Notes: generated from the letters alone by a model not told the origin. Shown: positions 9,472 through 17,464, numbered from the stretch's first letter. The stretch is 64,000 nucleotides of DNA from an uncultured Sediminibacterium sp. (GCF_946481145.1 NZ_CAMLMJ010000014.1:38919-102918), one strand, 5' to 3'. Made by a program: numbers and translations.

Positions 9472-10572
9472 TTATTGAGGTCGCACGATTAGTTTTTTAT
9501 GGGCAGCATCAATACTGCAGTTCAAACCATTCAGTTCCAGCACTTTCACCAGTTCATTTAAGGTGGCTGAACGTGATACTTCAAAATAGAAGCTTTGCTG
9601 TCCCAGATCACCCTTCATTTCAATTTCGACATCATACCACCTGCTGATGGCACGAAGTATCCCATCGATGGCAACATCATGGTAAACCATGCGTCCATTC
9701 TTCCAGGCCAATACTTCATCCAGATCAGCATTCGTTAATTGACCGGATTGATGTTGCTGACCGGGACGCAGGATCAATGGTCCCACTTTCACCTTACCCT
9801 CAGCCAATGTTGTCCTTACTGCACCTTCATCCGAATAGGCATTGATATTAAAATGGGTTCCCAATACTTCTATTTGATCAGTACTTGTTTTTACAATAAA
9901 AGGCTGCTGGGTATTTTTTGTTACTTCAAAATAGGCCTCCCCTTCTAATTCAACGGTACGGGTTGATCCCGTGAACGCAGTGGGATAACGCAGTTGAGAA
10001 GCAGAATTGATCCACACATGTGTACCATCAGGAAGGATCACCTGGAACTGACCACCCCTTGGTGTTTTCAAGGTATTATAGGCGACTGCATTTGCTTCCT
10101 GGTAGGTAGCTACCCCATTCTGAATAGTAGCATTACCAATTTGTACATTCCCCTTCCCATCTAAGACCATTTCTTTTCCATCACCGGTAATAAGTATCGC
10201 TTTATTGCTGCCGGGCGCGATGATAGTCTGCTGGACAAGACTATGCTGCGTTGGCTGATCTGGATGAATAAGCCAAATGGTTCCCACTGCCATCAATGCT
10301 ATAACACAGGCGGCAGCCACATAACGCCACCAGAGCCTTCGAACCGGAGCTTGTTGTTGAAGAGACAGGATCGCATCCAGAATTTCTCTCGAACTCTCTT
10401 CATTTAGATCTATGAGTTCATGGGAATCAAGTTCAACCTGATCCGCCAAATGTTGTAACTGCTCAGTATGATTGGCATCATTCACCAGGGCGTAAAACTC
10501 CGCTGTCTCCAATGGAGTAAGGGATTGGGCGAGATGCCCCTTAAACAATTGTTCCAATCTGAATGATGCCAT
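9472..10572 (-). CDS. FecR-family anti-sigma factor
   Basis: This 366-residue protein has a cytoplasmic anti-sigma part (residues 1-85), a single membrane helix YVAAACVIALMAVGTIWLI, a periplasmic FecR domain (LKTPRGGQFQVILPDGTHVWINS, VELEGEAYFEVTK), and a C-terminal DUF4974-type domain (FYFEVSRSATLNELVKVLELNG). It holds the ECF sigma factor encoded just upstream and releases it when the STN domain of the SusC transporter signals substrate. The base composition is clearly less AT-rich than in the SusC/SusD/TlpA genes downstream. Confidence 0.95.
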   Translation of the reverse strand: MASFRLEQLFKGHLAQSLTPLETAEFYALVNDANHTEQLQHLADQVELDSHELIDLNEESSREILDAILSLQQQAPVRRLWWRYVAAACVIALMAVGTIWLIHPDQPTQHSLVQQTIIAPGSNKAILITGDGKEMVLDGKGNVQIGNATIQNGVATYQEANAVAYNTLKTPRGGQFQVILPDGTHVWINSASQLRYPTAFTGSTRTVELEGEAYFEVTKNTQQPFIVKTSTDQIEVLGTHFNINAYSDEGAVRTTLAEGKVKVGPLILRPGQQHQSGQLTNADLDEVLAWKNGRMVYHDVAIDGILRAISRWYDVEIEMKGDLGQQSFYFEVSRSATLNELVKVLELNGLNCSIDAAHKKLIVRPQ

Positions 10573-10645
10573 ATGATAGATGACTTCAACGGATGAAAAA
10601 AAGAGTAGTTAACAGAAAAAAAATATAAGAACAGCCTGAAATTCC

Positions 10646-11227
10646 TTATGCATACAGGATCAATAACAGGATAGCCAGGTCACTTTGATCGGTCAGAAAT
10701 GCGCGAACAGACCTCGCGGCCAGCTTGAGATGGACACCTACCGTTGCAGGGCTGATATCCAACAGTTCAGCAATCTGATCTTTTTTCATCCCCTCCAGAA
10801 AAGACAGTTCAAATACTTTTTGTTGTTGAGGGGTAAGTCTGGAAATGGCTTTTTGCAAAAGCTGATCGGTACTTTGACCATTGCTGTTGGGTGATTGCCA
10901 TTCTGCAGGTTGCCAATTGAAATAGCCTTTTTTGCCAGCTGCATCCTTTGCCAGCCTTTTTAGTTCTGTAAGGCTTCGGTTTTTACTAACCGTGCGCATC
11001 CAGGCATCAATATCCTGCACTTCGGTTAATTTCTCCCGGTATTTCCAAACCCGCACAAAAACATCCTGCACGATTTCTTCGGCAAGGGATTCTTCATGTG
11101 TAAATTTCAGTGCGATGCTATACACATAAGACTTGTAATGATAGAAAAAATGCTCAAATGCAAGGTGTTCACCGGCAGCAACCTGGTGGATCAGGTCCAA
11201 TGATATGGGAGAATGCACTTGATACAT
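10646..11227 (-). CDS. ECF-family RNA polymerase sigma factor
   Basis: Starting at the ATG at 11227 (an upstream TTG adds four residues), the product has sigma-70 region 2 (AFEHFFYHYKSYVYSIALKFTHEESLAEEIVQDVFVRVWKYREKL) and region 4 (ISRLTPQQQKVFELSFLEGMKKDQIAELLDISPATVGVHLKLA). This is the usual Bacteroidota FecI-like group paired with FecR. It should direct RNA polymerase to the SusC/SusD operon when released from the anti-sigma factor. The C-terminus LAILLLILYA is hydrophobic, which is common in this group. The structured element at 11356-11500 lies just upstream and could be part of its leader. Confidence 0.95.
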   Translation of the reverse strand: MYQVHSPISLDLIHQVAAGEHLAFEHFFYHYKSYVYSIALKFTHEESLAEEIVQDVFVRVWKYREKLTEVQDIDAWMRTVSKNRSLTELKRLAKDAAGKKGYFNWQPAEWQSPNSNGQSTDQLLQKAISRLTPQQQKVFELSFLEGMKKDQIAELLDISPATVGVHLKLAARSVRAFLTDQSDLAILLLILYA

Positions 11228-11355
11228 GGGGTTAACCAAAAGACTGTTTGCAAACTAAAAAAGCTGCACATGTCCAGCCGCCAAATTAGGGAAATCAAAT
11301 TAATTGATAAAAGTTACTTATGATAAACCTAAGAAGCCGCATATGAACATAGACC

Positions 11356-11387
11356 AAAAAATGAGCGGGGTATGAAAATACCCCGCT
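11356..11387 (-). terminator. Intrinsic terminator of the structured element
   Basis: A 10-bp perfect stem (AGCGGGGTAT / ATACCCCGCT) with a 4-nt loop, followed on the minus strand by CA and six T. This is the strongest terminator-like signal in the window after the one at 46587. Confidence 0.75.
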
Positions 11388-11500
11388 TGGCAGGAGAAAC
11401 TGCCTTGGCTGAGACTTGTAATCCCATGCACCCGGTGCTTACTCAAGAGCAACACAACTGTTATCGTCGCTTTGGCGGGTGCATGTTTGATTCGAGCAAA
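11356..11500 (-). ncRNA. Strongly structured RNA candidate ending in an intrinsic terminator
   Basis: Reading the minus strand from 11500 down: GTTTG and CAAAC pair around a 7-nt loop (about 11485-11501). CATGCACCC (11485-11477) then pairs perfectly with GGGTGCATG (11433-11425) over a 43-nt interior. GGCAG/CTGCC forms a hairpin at 11404-11389. Finally AGCGGGGTAT-TTTC-ATACCCCGCT (11387-11364) is followed by CATTTTTT. Stacked perfect stems ending in a U-run suggest a small RNA, or a riboswitch/attenuator leader for the ECF sigma gene starting 128 bp downstream. I do not recognise a known riboswitch consensus. The plus strand also holds a 27-codon ATG frame (11426-11509), which I consider incidental. 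Confidence 0.5.
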
Positions 11501-11517
11501 CCGATATGAATATGTAA

Positions 11518-11548
11518 TAAAAACCGGGTAAGTAAAAACAAACCCGGT
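11518..11548 (-). terminator. Terminator after the DsbD-N-like gene
   Basis: ACCGGGT (11523-11529) and ACCCGGT (11542-11548) form a 7-bp stem. On the minus strand the stem is followed by TTTTATTA, so it fits termination of the gene that ends at 11671 and separates that gene from the structured element. Confidence 0.6.
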
Positions 11549-11670
11549 GGTGCATTCTCAAAAAAATACACATGAGAAAACTTGTCAGTTATTCATTTTC
11601 GGTATATCAAACACTTAATCACAGGAAATTGCGGCACCAACTCATACCGAATCATTTTTTATTTATTTGT

Positions 11671-12135
11671 CTACCTTAGCTCAATGGAGAATTTCTCCTT
11701 TGTTGGAGACAGACACCTCCCATTGGTACACAACATATACTCCACAGAACCTGTGATATTTGTTTTTATCTTTTGCTTGCTGTTTAATTTTACCAATTGA
11801 GTGTATTCCACACTATCCTCAAAATACGCAACTGTTAAATCGAAGACTTCTTCAAAGTGCTTAATCATTTTTCCCTTTTCATTCACAGCACCCTCTAGCT
11901 TGATTAATGGATTACTATTAAATACCACCCGGGTTGGATTTGGGCCATCATCTGGACTTGTTTGCGAATAAATATGCCAGGAATCAGGTATTAGTGCTTT
12001 AACTGTAATCAGATAACGATCACCCTTAAATAATTTAGACGCATATGTAAACTGTACTTTTTGAGCAAAACCACTGTTATCAGTGAGTATCAATAGCAGA
12101 AGCGAAATAAATACAATACTGCGTTGTCTTTTCAT
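11671..12135 (-). CDS. Exported lone DsbD N-terminal-like domain protein
   Basis: This 154-residue protein has a signal peptide (about residues 1-24, ending GFAQ) and then a beta-rich domain resembling the periplasmic alpha domain of DsbD: IPDSWHIYSQTSPDDGPNPTRVVF followed by the cysteine pair C136 and C141 in YMLCTNGRCLSP. DsbD family members normally add a membrane core and a C-terminal thioredoxin domain, which are absent. It could accept electrons from a membrane DsbD/CcdA encoded elsewhere and pass them to exported thiol proteins such as the TlpA-like protein at 3384. That pairing is inference. Confidence 0.78.
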   Translation of the reverse strand: MKRQRSIVFISLLLLILTDNSGFAQKVQFTYASKLFKGDRYLITVKALIPDSWHIYSQTSPDDGPNPTRVVFNSNPLIKLEGAVNEKGKMIKHFEEVFDLTVAYFEDSVEYTQLVKLNSKQKIKTNITGSVEYMLCTNGRCLSPTKEKFSIELR

Positions 12136-12454
12136 ATAGCAAGAGATAGATTTTACTGATAGGTAAATACTAAGACTTAGTAAATGGACTATAAGGGTAG
12201 TTCTAATAATAATATTTTCTTAACTGAGTATAAGAGATGATGGCACATTTCTATATCAGGTATGATAAATTTATTCCCAAAGCAAAAAAAGAATAAATCC
12301 TATTTACTTAAATGTACACAAAGTCACAGCAGTTGATAGACAGTAAAATCAGAATATTTGGATAATGATCATAATTATTCAGTAACTGTATTACATAGTA
12401 ATTACATTTTTATGCCGTTAAAGTTTTAATGAAGAATATCAATCCAACAAACTA
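12136..12454. other. Intergenic region, nothing recognised
   Basis: AT-rich, no open frame with a plausible start, and no clear hairpin with a T-run. It probably holds the promoter of the 12135 gene. Confidence 0.5.
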
Positions 12455-13681
12455 TTAAAAATAGGTACTCACTCCAAATTGAAACCCAGCCAGCTTAGAT
12501 GGCGGATTACCTAAGATATCTTTTTGCCAGTTGTAACGATAGTTGAATCGAATCACTGTTTGTGCAGTGGGTCGCCAGCTAATGGCAGGAACAATGGAAA
12601 ATACTTCGTCACTGATATTATCACCTGTGGACTTGAACCTTCCTCTATTCCAATCCACATATTCAATACGCAAGGCTGCATTGATAACTGACTTTTCAAA
12701 GCCAAACACAGGTTGCTTGATAACAGGCTGCACAAAATCAATAAAACCTCCCTGTTGTTTGCTGCCAAATTGTTCTGTATAGGTTTCAGGTACGTCGACA
12801 TTGACCCATGCCCATTCAGCATTGATGAAGGTATTGATTTTGGGAAGGGTAGTATTAAAGTCTATCGCAAATACATTGACGCTTCTTTTTTTATCCAGGA
12901 CCAACCCATCAGCTTGATATTTATTATAAATGCCCCCCATATAGGATAGTCCCAACTCCCCTATCCCCCTTTTTCTTACCGCAACTTTACCGGTGAACAA
13001 TGGGCTTCCATTAGCGCTTTCTTCAAATCGGTTTTTGTTTTCTTTACTGGCTGGCAGGAATGTTTTGCTCTCTGCGTTGTCAATGATTTTATCGTCGAAC
13101 CCATTGGTGAGGTATGCTTCATAAGCATACACCCAATTCTTGGTGTATTTTTTTCCAAACAAACCAAAACCTATATTACTCCAGGTGGCCGGGAGCATTT
13201 GAGTGGCCGACACAGGACGATCAATAAATTCCCATTTAGGACCATCATGATTTTGATTAAATGCGCCGATAGGGTTCATGACAATACCACCCCTCAAATT
13301 AAAAAGAGGTGCAAATTCAAAATCAACAGATCCAAATTCAATATTGATTTCTTTGGTGCCGTCTTCAAACTCTATTTCACTTAAAAATTTTATTCTTTTT
13401 GAAATAGAGGAGGATACAAATAAAGTCAACCTTCTCATTTGAAACTGGTGACCCTCTGATACACCATCTTTCTGGAAATATTGATAATTGGCTTCCGCAT
13501 AGCCTCCCAATGCTACAGGTAGTTTACCCGATTGAAGAAAAGGTCGGTTATACACGGCATCCATATTTAATAGCATACCCGATGTGTCTTTTACCATTCT
13601 GCGAAGCAATACAGGGTCTATCTGTGCAATAGCAGTTGAGGAAAAGAAAACAAATGTCACTAAGTATATAAATAGTCTCAT
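12455..13681 (-). CDS. Phosphate-selective porin O/P-like outer-membrane porin
   Basis: This 408-residue protein has a signal peptide (RLFIYLVTFVFFSSTAIAQ) and then a barrel with alternating aromatic strands. Segments typical of the OprO/OprP group are visible: LGGYAEANYQYFQ, HQFQMRRLTLFVSSSISKRIKFLSEIEFEDG, LRGGIVMNPIGAFNQNHDGPKWEFIDRP, and a C-terminal FQFGVSTYF ending in phenylalanine. It would be a passive outer-membrane channel, probably for anions or small chelates. Its start overlaps the Rieske gene by 4 bp, and both follow the di-heme gene, so the three form one operon facing a DtxR-type regulator. Confidence 0.88.
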   Translation of the reverse strand: MRLFIYLVTFVFFSSTAIAQIDPVLLRRMVKDTSGMLLNMDAVYNRPFLQSGKLPVALGGYAEANYQYFQKDGVSEGHQFQMRRLTLFVSSSISKRIKFLSEIEFEDGTKEINIEFGSVDFEFAPLFNLRGGIVMNPIGAFNQNHDGPKWEFIDRPVSATQMLPATWSNIGFGLFGKKYTKNWVYAYEAYLTNGFDDKIIDNAESKTFLPASKENKNRFEESANGSPLFTGKVAVRKRGIGELGLSYMGGIYNKYQADGLVLDKKRSVNVFAIDFNTTLPKINTFINAEWAWVNVDVPETYTEQFGSKQQGGFIDFVQPVIKQPVFGFEKSVINAALRIEYVDWNRGRFKSTGDNISDEVFSIVPAISWRPTAQTVIRFNYRYNWQKDILGNPPSKLAGFQFGVSTYF

Positions 13682-14118
13682 ATTTTTCTCAAGTCAATGA
13701 ATAGTTCTTTGTTATTGATGGTTACAGGAAAAGTGCGCAGGTTTTTGTCGGCAGGTCCGTTGGTTACCTTACCTCGATTATCGTACTCACTGCCATGTGC
13801 CGGGCACTGCAGGTAATCGCCCGCCACATTAAGTTCGGCTCCCTGATGTGCACATTGCATCCAGATAGCTGAATAGTCTTTATCACTAAAACGATACACA
13901 CAAATCGGGAACACCAACTCCTCATTACGTACTACGATGTATAAGCGATATTTATCACTTCCATTTATGACAAACTCTTGCATATCTATTACAATTCCGT
14001 CTTTAAGCAACTTGCCATTTGAAAATTTTGTAGTTGCACAAGAACCCAAAAGTGTTGCCACAGAGGATACGCCGAGACAAGCTGTACAGGATCTAAGTAT
14101 AAAATCTTTTCTGTTCAT
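13678..14118 (-). CDS. Periplasmic Rieske [2Fe-2S] protein
   Basis: This 146-residue protein has the two Rieske cluster motifs: C89-A-H91 (WMQCAHQGAEL) and C105-P-A-H108 (LQCPAHGSEYD). The N-terminus MNRKDFILRSCTACLGVSSVATLLGSC looks like an export signal with a possible lipobox cysteine near residue 27. The fold is small, like arsenite-oxidase or ferredoxin-type Rieske subunits rather than bc1 subunits. Genes for a di-heme oxidoreductase (12-bp gap) and a porin (4-bp overlap) flank it, so it probably passes electrons to or from the heme protein. No quinone-binding partner is encoded nearby. Confidence 0.92.
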   Translation of the reverse strand: MNRKDFILRSCTACLGVSSVATLLGSCATTKFSNGKLLKDGIVIDMQEFVINGSDKYRLYIVVRNEELVFPICVYRFSDKDYSAIWMQCAHQGAELNVAGDYLQCPAHGSEYDNRGKVTNGPADKNLRTFPVTINNKELFIDLRKI

Positions 14119-14130
14119 CTTTTCAAAATA

Positions 14131-15327
14131 CTACAGTGATGCTAAAAATTTCAGCAGGTTGTTTTTCTCTTGTGTTGAAAGTTGTATAAACTTATTTTTA
14201 CTCTGCTGTGCTTCGCCTCCATGCAGGAGTATGGCTTCTTCAATACTCTTTGCCCTACCATCATGCAGCAGAAAATATTTTCCTCCCTGCGAATTCGGAG
14301 ACAGACCCAATCCCCAAAGCGGTGGAGTTCTCCATTCAGCAGTTTTTGCACTACCTTCTGTATATCCATCGTCTAAGCCCGGTCCCATATCATGTAACAG
14401 CAGATCTGTATAAGGATGAAATGTTTTGTTTGATAATGGAGCGATGGTAGAAATATCTGTTTTCAGTGTCTGCTTATGGCAACCCTCACAACCCGTTTGT
14501 ATAAATAGGCTCTTCCCTTTTATTACGTCAGCATCATTTTGATTTCTTTGAATAGGTGCTTTCAAAGTTTGTAGATAGAAAACAACATGGTGTACCGTTA
14601 CATCAGAAACTTCGGGTTCAATATTTAATCCGGTATAAACGTCTTTTGGCTGAAAGGTAGAAGTGATACCGATATCCTGGTTGTAAGCATTTACTGTTTG
14701 TTGCAGCAAATTATACGCCGCAGCCTTTTTACCAAAACGATGAATGTACTTTCCGTTTCTTGCAATGGCATTTGTAAAGGGAGTTACAAATGGTGGCAGG
14801 TATTCATAGTTGGGTACACCGCTGATCCCATCACCATTTACATCAGTAGGATCAGCCATTGCCAATATATCTGCATCTGTAACCAGTTCTAAAAATCCTA
14901 ATCCCGTATTAGCGGGTGGCATAAAATTTGAAAAAGTGGCTCCACTAGGTATCTGCTCAGGCATATAGCCGGGTAATGCCCTGTTTTGTAATTGCGGACC
15001 GCCCAGGTGCAAAAATTTGTTACCTGTACTGTCTACCTGACCAAACCTTGTAAGTGTGGTAAAAGGGTGTCCCTTGCCATCTCCTGCATGACAACTGCCA
15101 CAGCTGGTGGCCACAAACACCGGACCTAAACCATTTGCCGAAGTGAAAATTTCGTCATTAAAAGCCACATCACCTGCCAAAAATCTTATTTGCTCTTCGT
15201 AACTAAGACCTTCTACAGGACCGTCCAATAATGCATCCTCTGGAGGAGCTTTTGGTAATATTTTCTGACAGGCAATGATGGCGGTAATACTCAGAATAAT
15301 TAGGGATAAGAGGATTGTTTTCTTCAT
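14131..15327 (-). CDS. Di-heme oxidoreductase (DUF1111-like, MauG/CCP relative), lipoprotein
   Basis: This 398-residue protein starts with a lipoprotein-type signal (KKTILLSLIILSITAIIAC, cysteine 20). It has two c-type heme sites: C76-G-S-C79-H80 in VATSCGSCHAGDGKGHPF and C280-E-G-C283-H284 in FIQTGCEGCHKQT. Other family segments include NGDGISGVPNYEY, HRFGKKAAAYNLLQQTVNAYNQDIGITS and LHDMGPGLDDGYTEG. Relatives of this family often accompany imelysin-type iron-uptake genes; here the partners are a Rieske protein and a porin. It would act in the periplasm. It is the first gene of its operon and diverges from a DtxR-family regulator. Confidence 0.92.
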   Translation of the reverse strand: MKKTILLSLIILSITAIIACQKILPKAPPEDALLDGPVEGLSYEEQIRFLAGDVAFNDEIFTSANGLGPVFVATSCGSCHAGDGKGHPFTTLTRFGQVDSTGNKFLHLGGPQLQNRALPGYMPEQIPSGATFSNFMPPANTGLGFLELVTDADILAMADPTDVNGDGISGVPNYEYLPPFVTPFTNAIARNGKYIHRFGKKAAAYNLLQQTVNAYNQDIGITSTFQPKDVYTGLNIEPEVSDVTVHHVVFYLQTLKAPIQRNQNDADVIKGKSLFIQTGCEGCHKQTLKTDISTIAPLSNKTFHPYTDLLLHDMGPGLDDGYTEGSAKTAEWRTPPLWGLGLSPNSQGGKYFLLHDGRAKSIEEAILLHGGEAQQSKNKFIQLSTQEKNNLLKFLASL

Positions 15328-15373
15328 TGTAAATACTGATACGTTAAGTTAAAATTAGATTATTTTAATTAAT

Positions 15374-15393
15374 AAATTAGGCTAATCTAATTT
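15374..15393. promoter_or_regulatory. Candidate DtxR/MntR-type operator
   Basis: AAATTAGGCTAATCTAATTT is a near-perfect 20-bp dyad (AAATTAG / CTAATTT outer arms), and it resembles the 19-bp palindromes bound by DtxR/IdeR proteins. It lies midway between the divergent di-heme gene and the regulator gene. A partial copy (AAATTAGATT) is at 15352-15361. It probably represses both directions when metal is bound. Confidence 0.6.
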
Positions 15394-15438
15394 ATTTTTT
15401 ATACAGGTTTGTGTATCTTTATCAAAACAATAGAACCG

Positions 15439-16107
15439 GTGCATTCATTTACAGAAGAAAACTATCTCAAAGCTATTTATAAGTTGCAGGAAGCCAATGG
15501 TTTAGTAGTTGCCACTTCAGCACTTGCGCAAGTACTGGAAGTGCATGCCCCATCTGTAACGGATATGCTGAAAAGGATGGCAGGAAAGAAACTCGTCACT
15601 TATCAAAAGTCGAAAGGAGTTAAACTAACAGAAAAAGGAAGACAGGTGGCTGTCGGCATCATTCGCAACCACAGGCTTTGGGAAGTGTTTCTGGTTGATA
15701 AATTGGGGTATAAATGGGATGAAGTACATGACCTCGCAGAACAACTGGAACATATACACAGCGAAGACCTGACCAATAAACTGGATATGTTTTTGGGATT
15801 TCCCAAAGCAGACCCGCACGGCGATCCAATACCAGATGCAAATGGTGTTCTTCCGAAATCGAAAGCGGTTTTGCTATCAACCCTTAAAATGGGTGAGCGG
15901 GGTACTTTCACCGGAGTGACAGATCATACGCCTGCATTTTTAAATTACCTGGATAAGTCAGGTATTTCTTTGGGCAACAGTATAAAAGTTAAAGCCATTG
16001 AAGAATTTGACCAGACTTACACAATACAACTAAAGGATAAAAAAGATACAGTAATAAGTTACAAAGTGGCAAATAGCTTATTAGTAAACAAAGTAGAAAC
16101 AACTTAA
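15439..16107 (+). CDS. DtxR/MntR-family metal-dependent transcriptional regulator
   Basis: I choose the GTG at 15439, giving a normal family start (VHSFTEENYLKAIYKLQE); an ATG at 15409 adds ten residues that do not match the family. An N-terminal winged helix includes VATSALAQVLEVHAPSVTDMLKRMAGKKLVTYQKSKGVKLTEKG. A metal-binding/dimerisation domain with IIRNHRLWEVFLVDKLGYKWDEVHDLAEQLEHIHSEDL follows, and then a FeoA/SH3-like domain (MGERGTFTGV). It should sense iron or manganese and control the divergent di-heme/Rieske/porin operon through the palindrome at 15374. It is well separated from the zinc/cadmium genes that follow. Confidence 0.93.
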   Translation: MHSFTEENYLKAIYKLQEANGLVVATSALAQVLEVHAPSVTDMLKRMAGKKLVTYQKSKGVKLTEKGRQVAVGIIRNHRLWEVFLVDKLGYKWDEVHDLAEQLEHIHSEDLTNKLDMFLGFPKADPHGDPIPDANGVLPKSKAVLLSTLKMGERGTFTGVTDHTPAFLNYLDKSGISLGNSIKVKAIEEFDQTYTIQLKDKKDTVISYKVANSLLVNKVETT

Positions 16108-16219
16108 CCTAAAAAATTGGCTATTTTTTTTGATGGCATATACTTGAAACGCTCTATCATCCGAAATCGTATTGAAAAAATAATCGTTTGATGAGTGGCT
16201 TTTACTTTCAAAAAACTAT

Positions 16220-16435
16220 TTACTTACAACAAGATTTATTCATCTGTATAGGTGGACAAGCGACAGTGCCATAACTACAAAATACGCAACAATCTCCCTG
16301 CTGCGGTTTTAATACAGCTTGGCAGTTTGTACATTGATAAAAATATTGACAAGCATCCGTGGGCATTGTCTCCTCTTGCTGAAAACCACAATTTGGGCAA
16401 GTGATAGTGGATTGCAGTGTTAATGTATTTTCCAT
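16220..16435 (-). CDS. Small zinc-ribbon protein with GDCCVFCSYG motif
   Basis: This 71-residue protein has two metal-binding clusters: CPNCGF with CTNCQ (a zinc ribbon), and GDCCVFCSYGTVACPPIQ, ending in SCCK. Eleven cysteines in 71 residues point to a metal-binding protein. I know this motif as a small conserved Bacteroidota protein that tends to sit next to MerTP-like transporters, as here, where it is the last gene after ArsR and MerTP. A metallochaperone role is likely but inferred. Confidence 0.85.
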   Translation of the reverse strand: MENTLTLQSTITCPNCGFQQEETMPTDACQYFYQCTNCQAVLKPQQGDCCVFCSYGTVACPPIQMNKSCCK

Positions 16436-16469
16436 ACTTTCTTAGTTTTTATCGAAGCAAGATTTACCA

Positions 16470-17090
16470 CTATCGGGTAAAATCATAACCTTTTACTTTA
16501 TACCCTGTTCTATTAATGGCTGCTTCTATTGTTTTCTCATCAATTTTTGAGTTGTCAAAACTGACTAAGCTGCTTTTGGTGGCATAGGAAGTTTGATACG
16601 TTAATACTCCATTTACTGTAGACAGCGCTCTGTTTACATGCTCCTCACATGCTTCGCAAGTCATGCCTTGTATAGTGAACTTTATTTGTTGTTGATGATC
16701 AACCACTGCAGGAGCTACTGCCTGTACTTTTTGTTTTGGATAAAACATTTTTGCATACAGCGGAAAAGTCATCATCAAAATAGCAAATACAGTTACGATG
16801 GCTAAAAATGTTGTAGACTGGAGGAATGAAGGTTTCTTAGTTGTTTCGCAGTTGCAATCTATAACGCTTATCTTAGCTGGTTTTAATTTAAGATACCATG
16901 CAAATGCTAATACAGCAATTGATAACCCTACTAAATACGGTCTGGCCGGTTCTATCCATGAAAAATTAGCGACAATACTGCTGCTACCGGCAAGTAATGC
17001 AATAACAGGGGTTATACAACAAAGCGAAGCTGCAATAGCAGCAAGAACACCTGCGCCGGTAAATGTGCCTGCTGATTTTGTACTTATCAT
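16470..17090 (-). CDS. merTP: Mercuric-type transporter MerTP (MerT-MerP fusion)
   Basis: This 206-residue protein joins a MerT-like three-helix membrane part to a C-terminal HMA domain. The first helix holds the vicinal cysteines C24-C25 (ASLCCITPVIALLAG). A cytoplasmic-loop pair C79/C81 (IDCNCE) follows, then a helix, then the periplasmic MerP-like domain with GMTCEACEEHVNRALSTVNGV (C145, C148). It would carry a thiophilic ion such as Hg(II) across the inner membrane. No MerA reductase is in the window, so the true substrate or partner is open. It overlaps the ArsR gene by 4 bp (ATGA). Confidence 0.92.
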   Translation of the reverse strand: MISTKSAGTFTGAGVLAAIAASLCCITPVIALLAGSSSIVANFSWIEPARPYLVGLSIAVLAFAWYLKLKPAKISVIDCNCETTKKPSFLQSTTFLAIVTVFAILMMTFPLYAKMFYPKQKVQAVAPAVVDHQQQIKFTIQGMTCEACEEHVNRALSTVNGVLTYQTSYATKSSLVSFDNSKIDEKTIEAAINRTGYKVKGYDFTR

Positions 17091-17464
17091 ACCGTCTCCA
17101 GTTTTAGAGTTTGTACATTAATATACTTAAAGAAAGGCTTTAAAATCTTTAGGTTTTCTTGTGTAAGGGTATAATAAATTGTTTGCCCTTCCTTCCGGGT
17201 TTCAACAATATTTCCATCCTTCAGTTTTCGCAGATGTTGTGATACTGCTGGAATACTCATCCCCAAAATATCAGCAAGGTCACAAGGACATAATTCTTTC
17301 TCTTCTTCCAATAAATAAATAATCTTAAGCCTTACTGCGTTACCTGCCAAGGCTAATATGTTAGACAAGCTTGTAAAAGATTTTTGTGCAGTTCGCAGCT
17401 TGTTTTTACAATTCTTTATTTGTTCATGGTCGGCAAAGAGCCTGACACAAGTATTGTTACCCAT
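17087..17464 (-). CDS. ArsR/SmtB-family metal-sensing repressor, CadC-like
   Basis: This 125-residue winged-helix protein has LCPCDLADILGMSIPAVSQHLRKLKDGNIVETRKEGQTIYYTL, the typical ArsR DNA-binding part. The metal site resembles CadC: an N-terminal cysteine (NTCVRLF, C6) with C59 and C61 in ELCPCD. Such sensors respond to Cd(II), Pb(II), Zn(II) or Hg(II). It heads a small operon with MerTP and the zinc-ribbon gene and lies right after the Zn/Cd ATPase gene. A -7-like box ends only 4 nt before its ATG (listed separately). Confidence 0.93.
   Translation of the reverse strand: MGNNTCVRLFADHEQIKNCKNKLRTAQKSFTSLSNILALAGNAVRLKIIYLLEEEKELCPCDLADILGMSIPAVSQHLRKLKDGNIVETRKEGQTIYYTLTQENLKILKPFFKYINVQTLKLETV

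Noticed and set aside
11364..11500. Possible TPP riboswitch because of a CTGAGA string on the plus strand
   Set aside because: The rest of the TPP consensus is missing and the terminator is oriented for the minus strand.
11480..11505. Possible tRNA because of a T-arm-like stem and loop
   Set aside because: No D-arm, anticodon arm or acceptor stem can be drawn in the right order and length.
11426..11509. 27-codon plus-strand frame inside the structured element (starts MHPVLTQEQHN)
   Set aside because: It is shorter than expected for a gene, lacks a ribosome site, and the inverted repeats and terminator point to RNA structure on the other strand.
16117..16137. A/T stem AAAAAAT/ATTTTTT as a terminator after the DtxR-type gene
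   Set aside because: The stem has no G-C pairs and would be unstable; it may be only a homopolymer effect.
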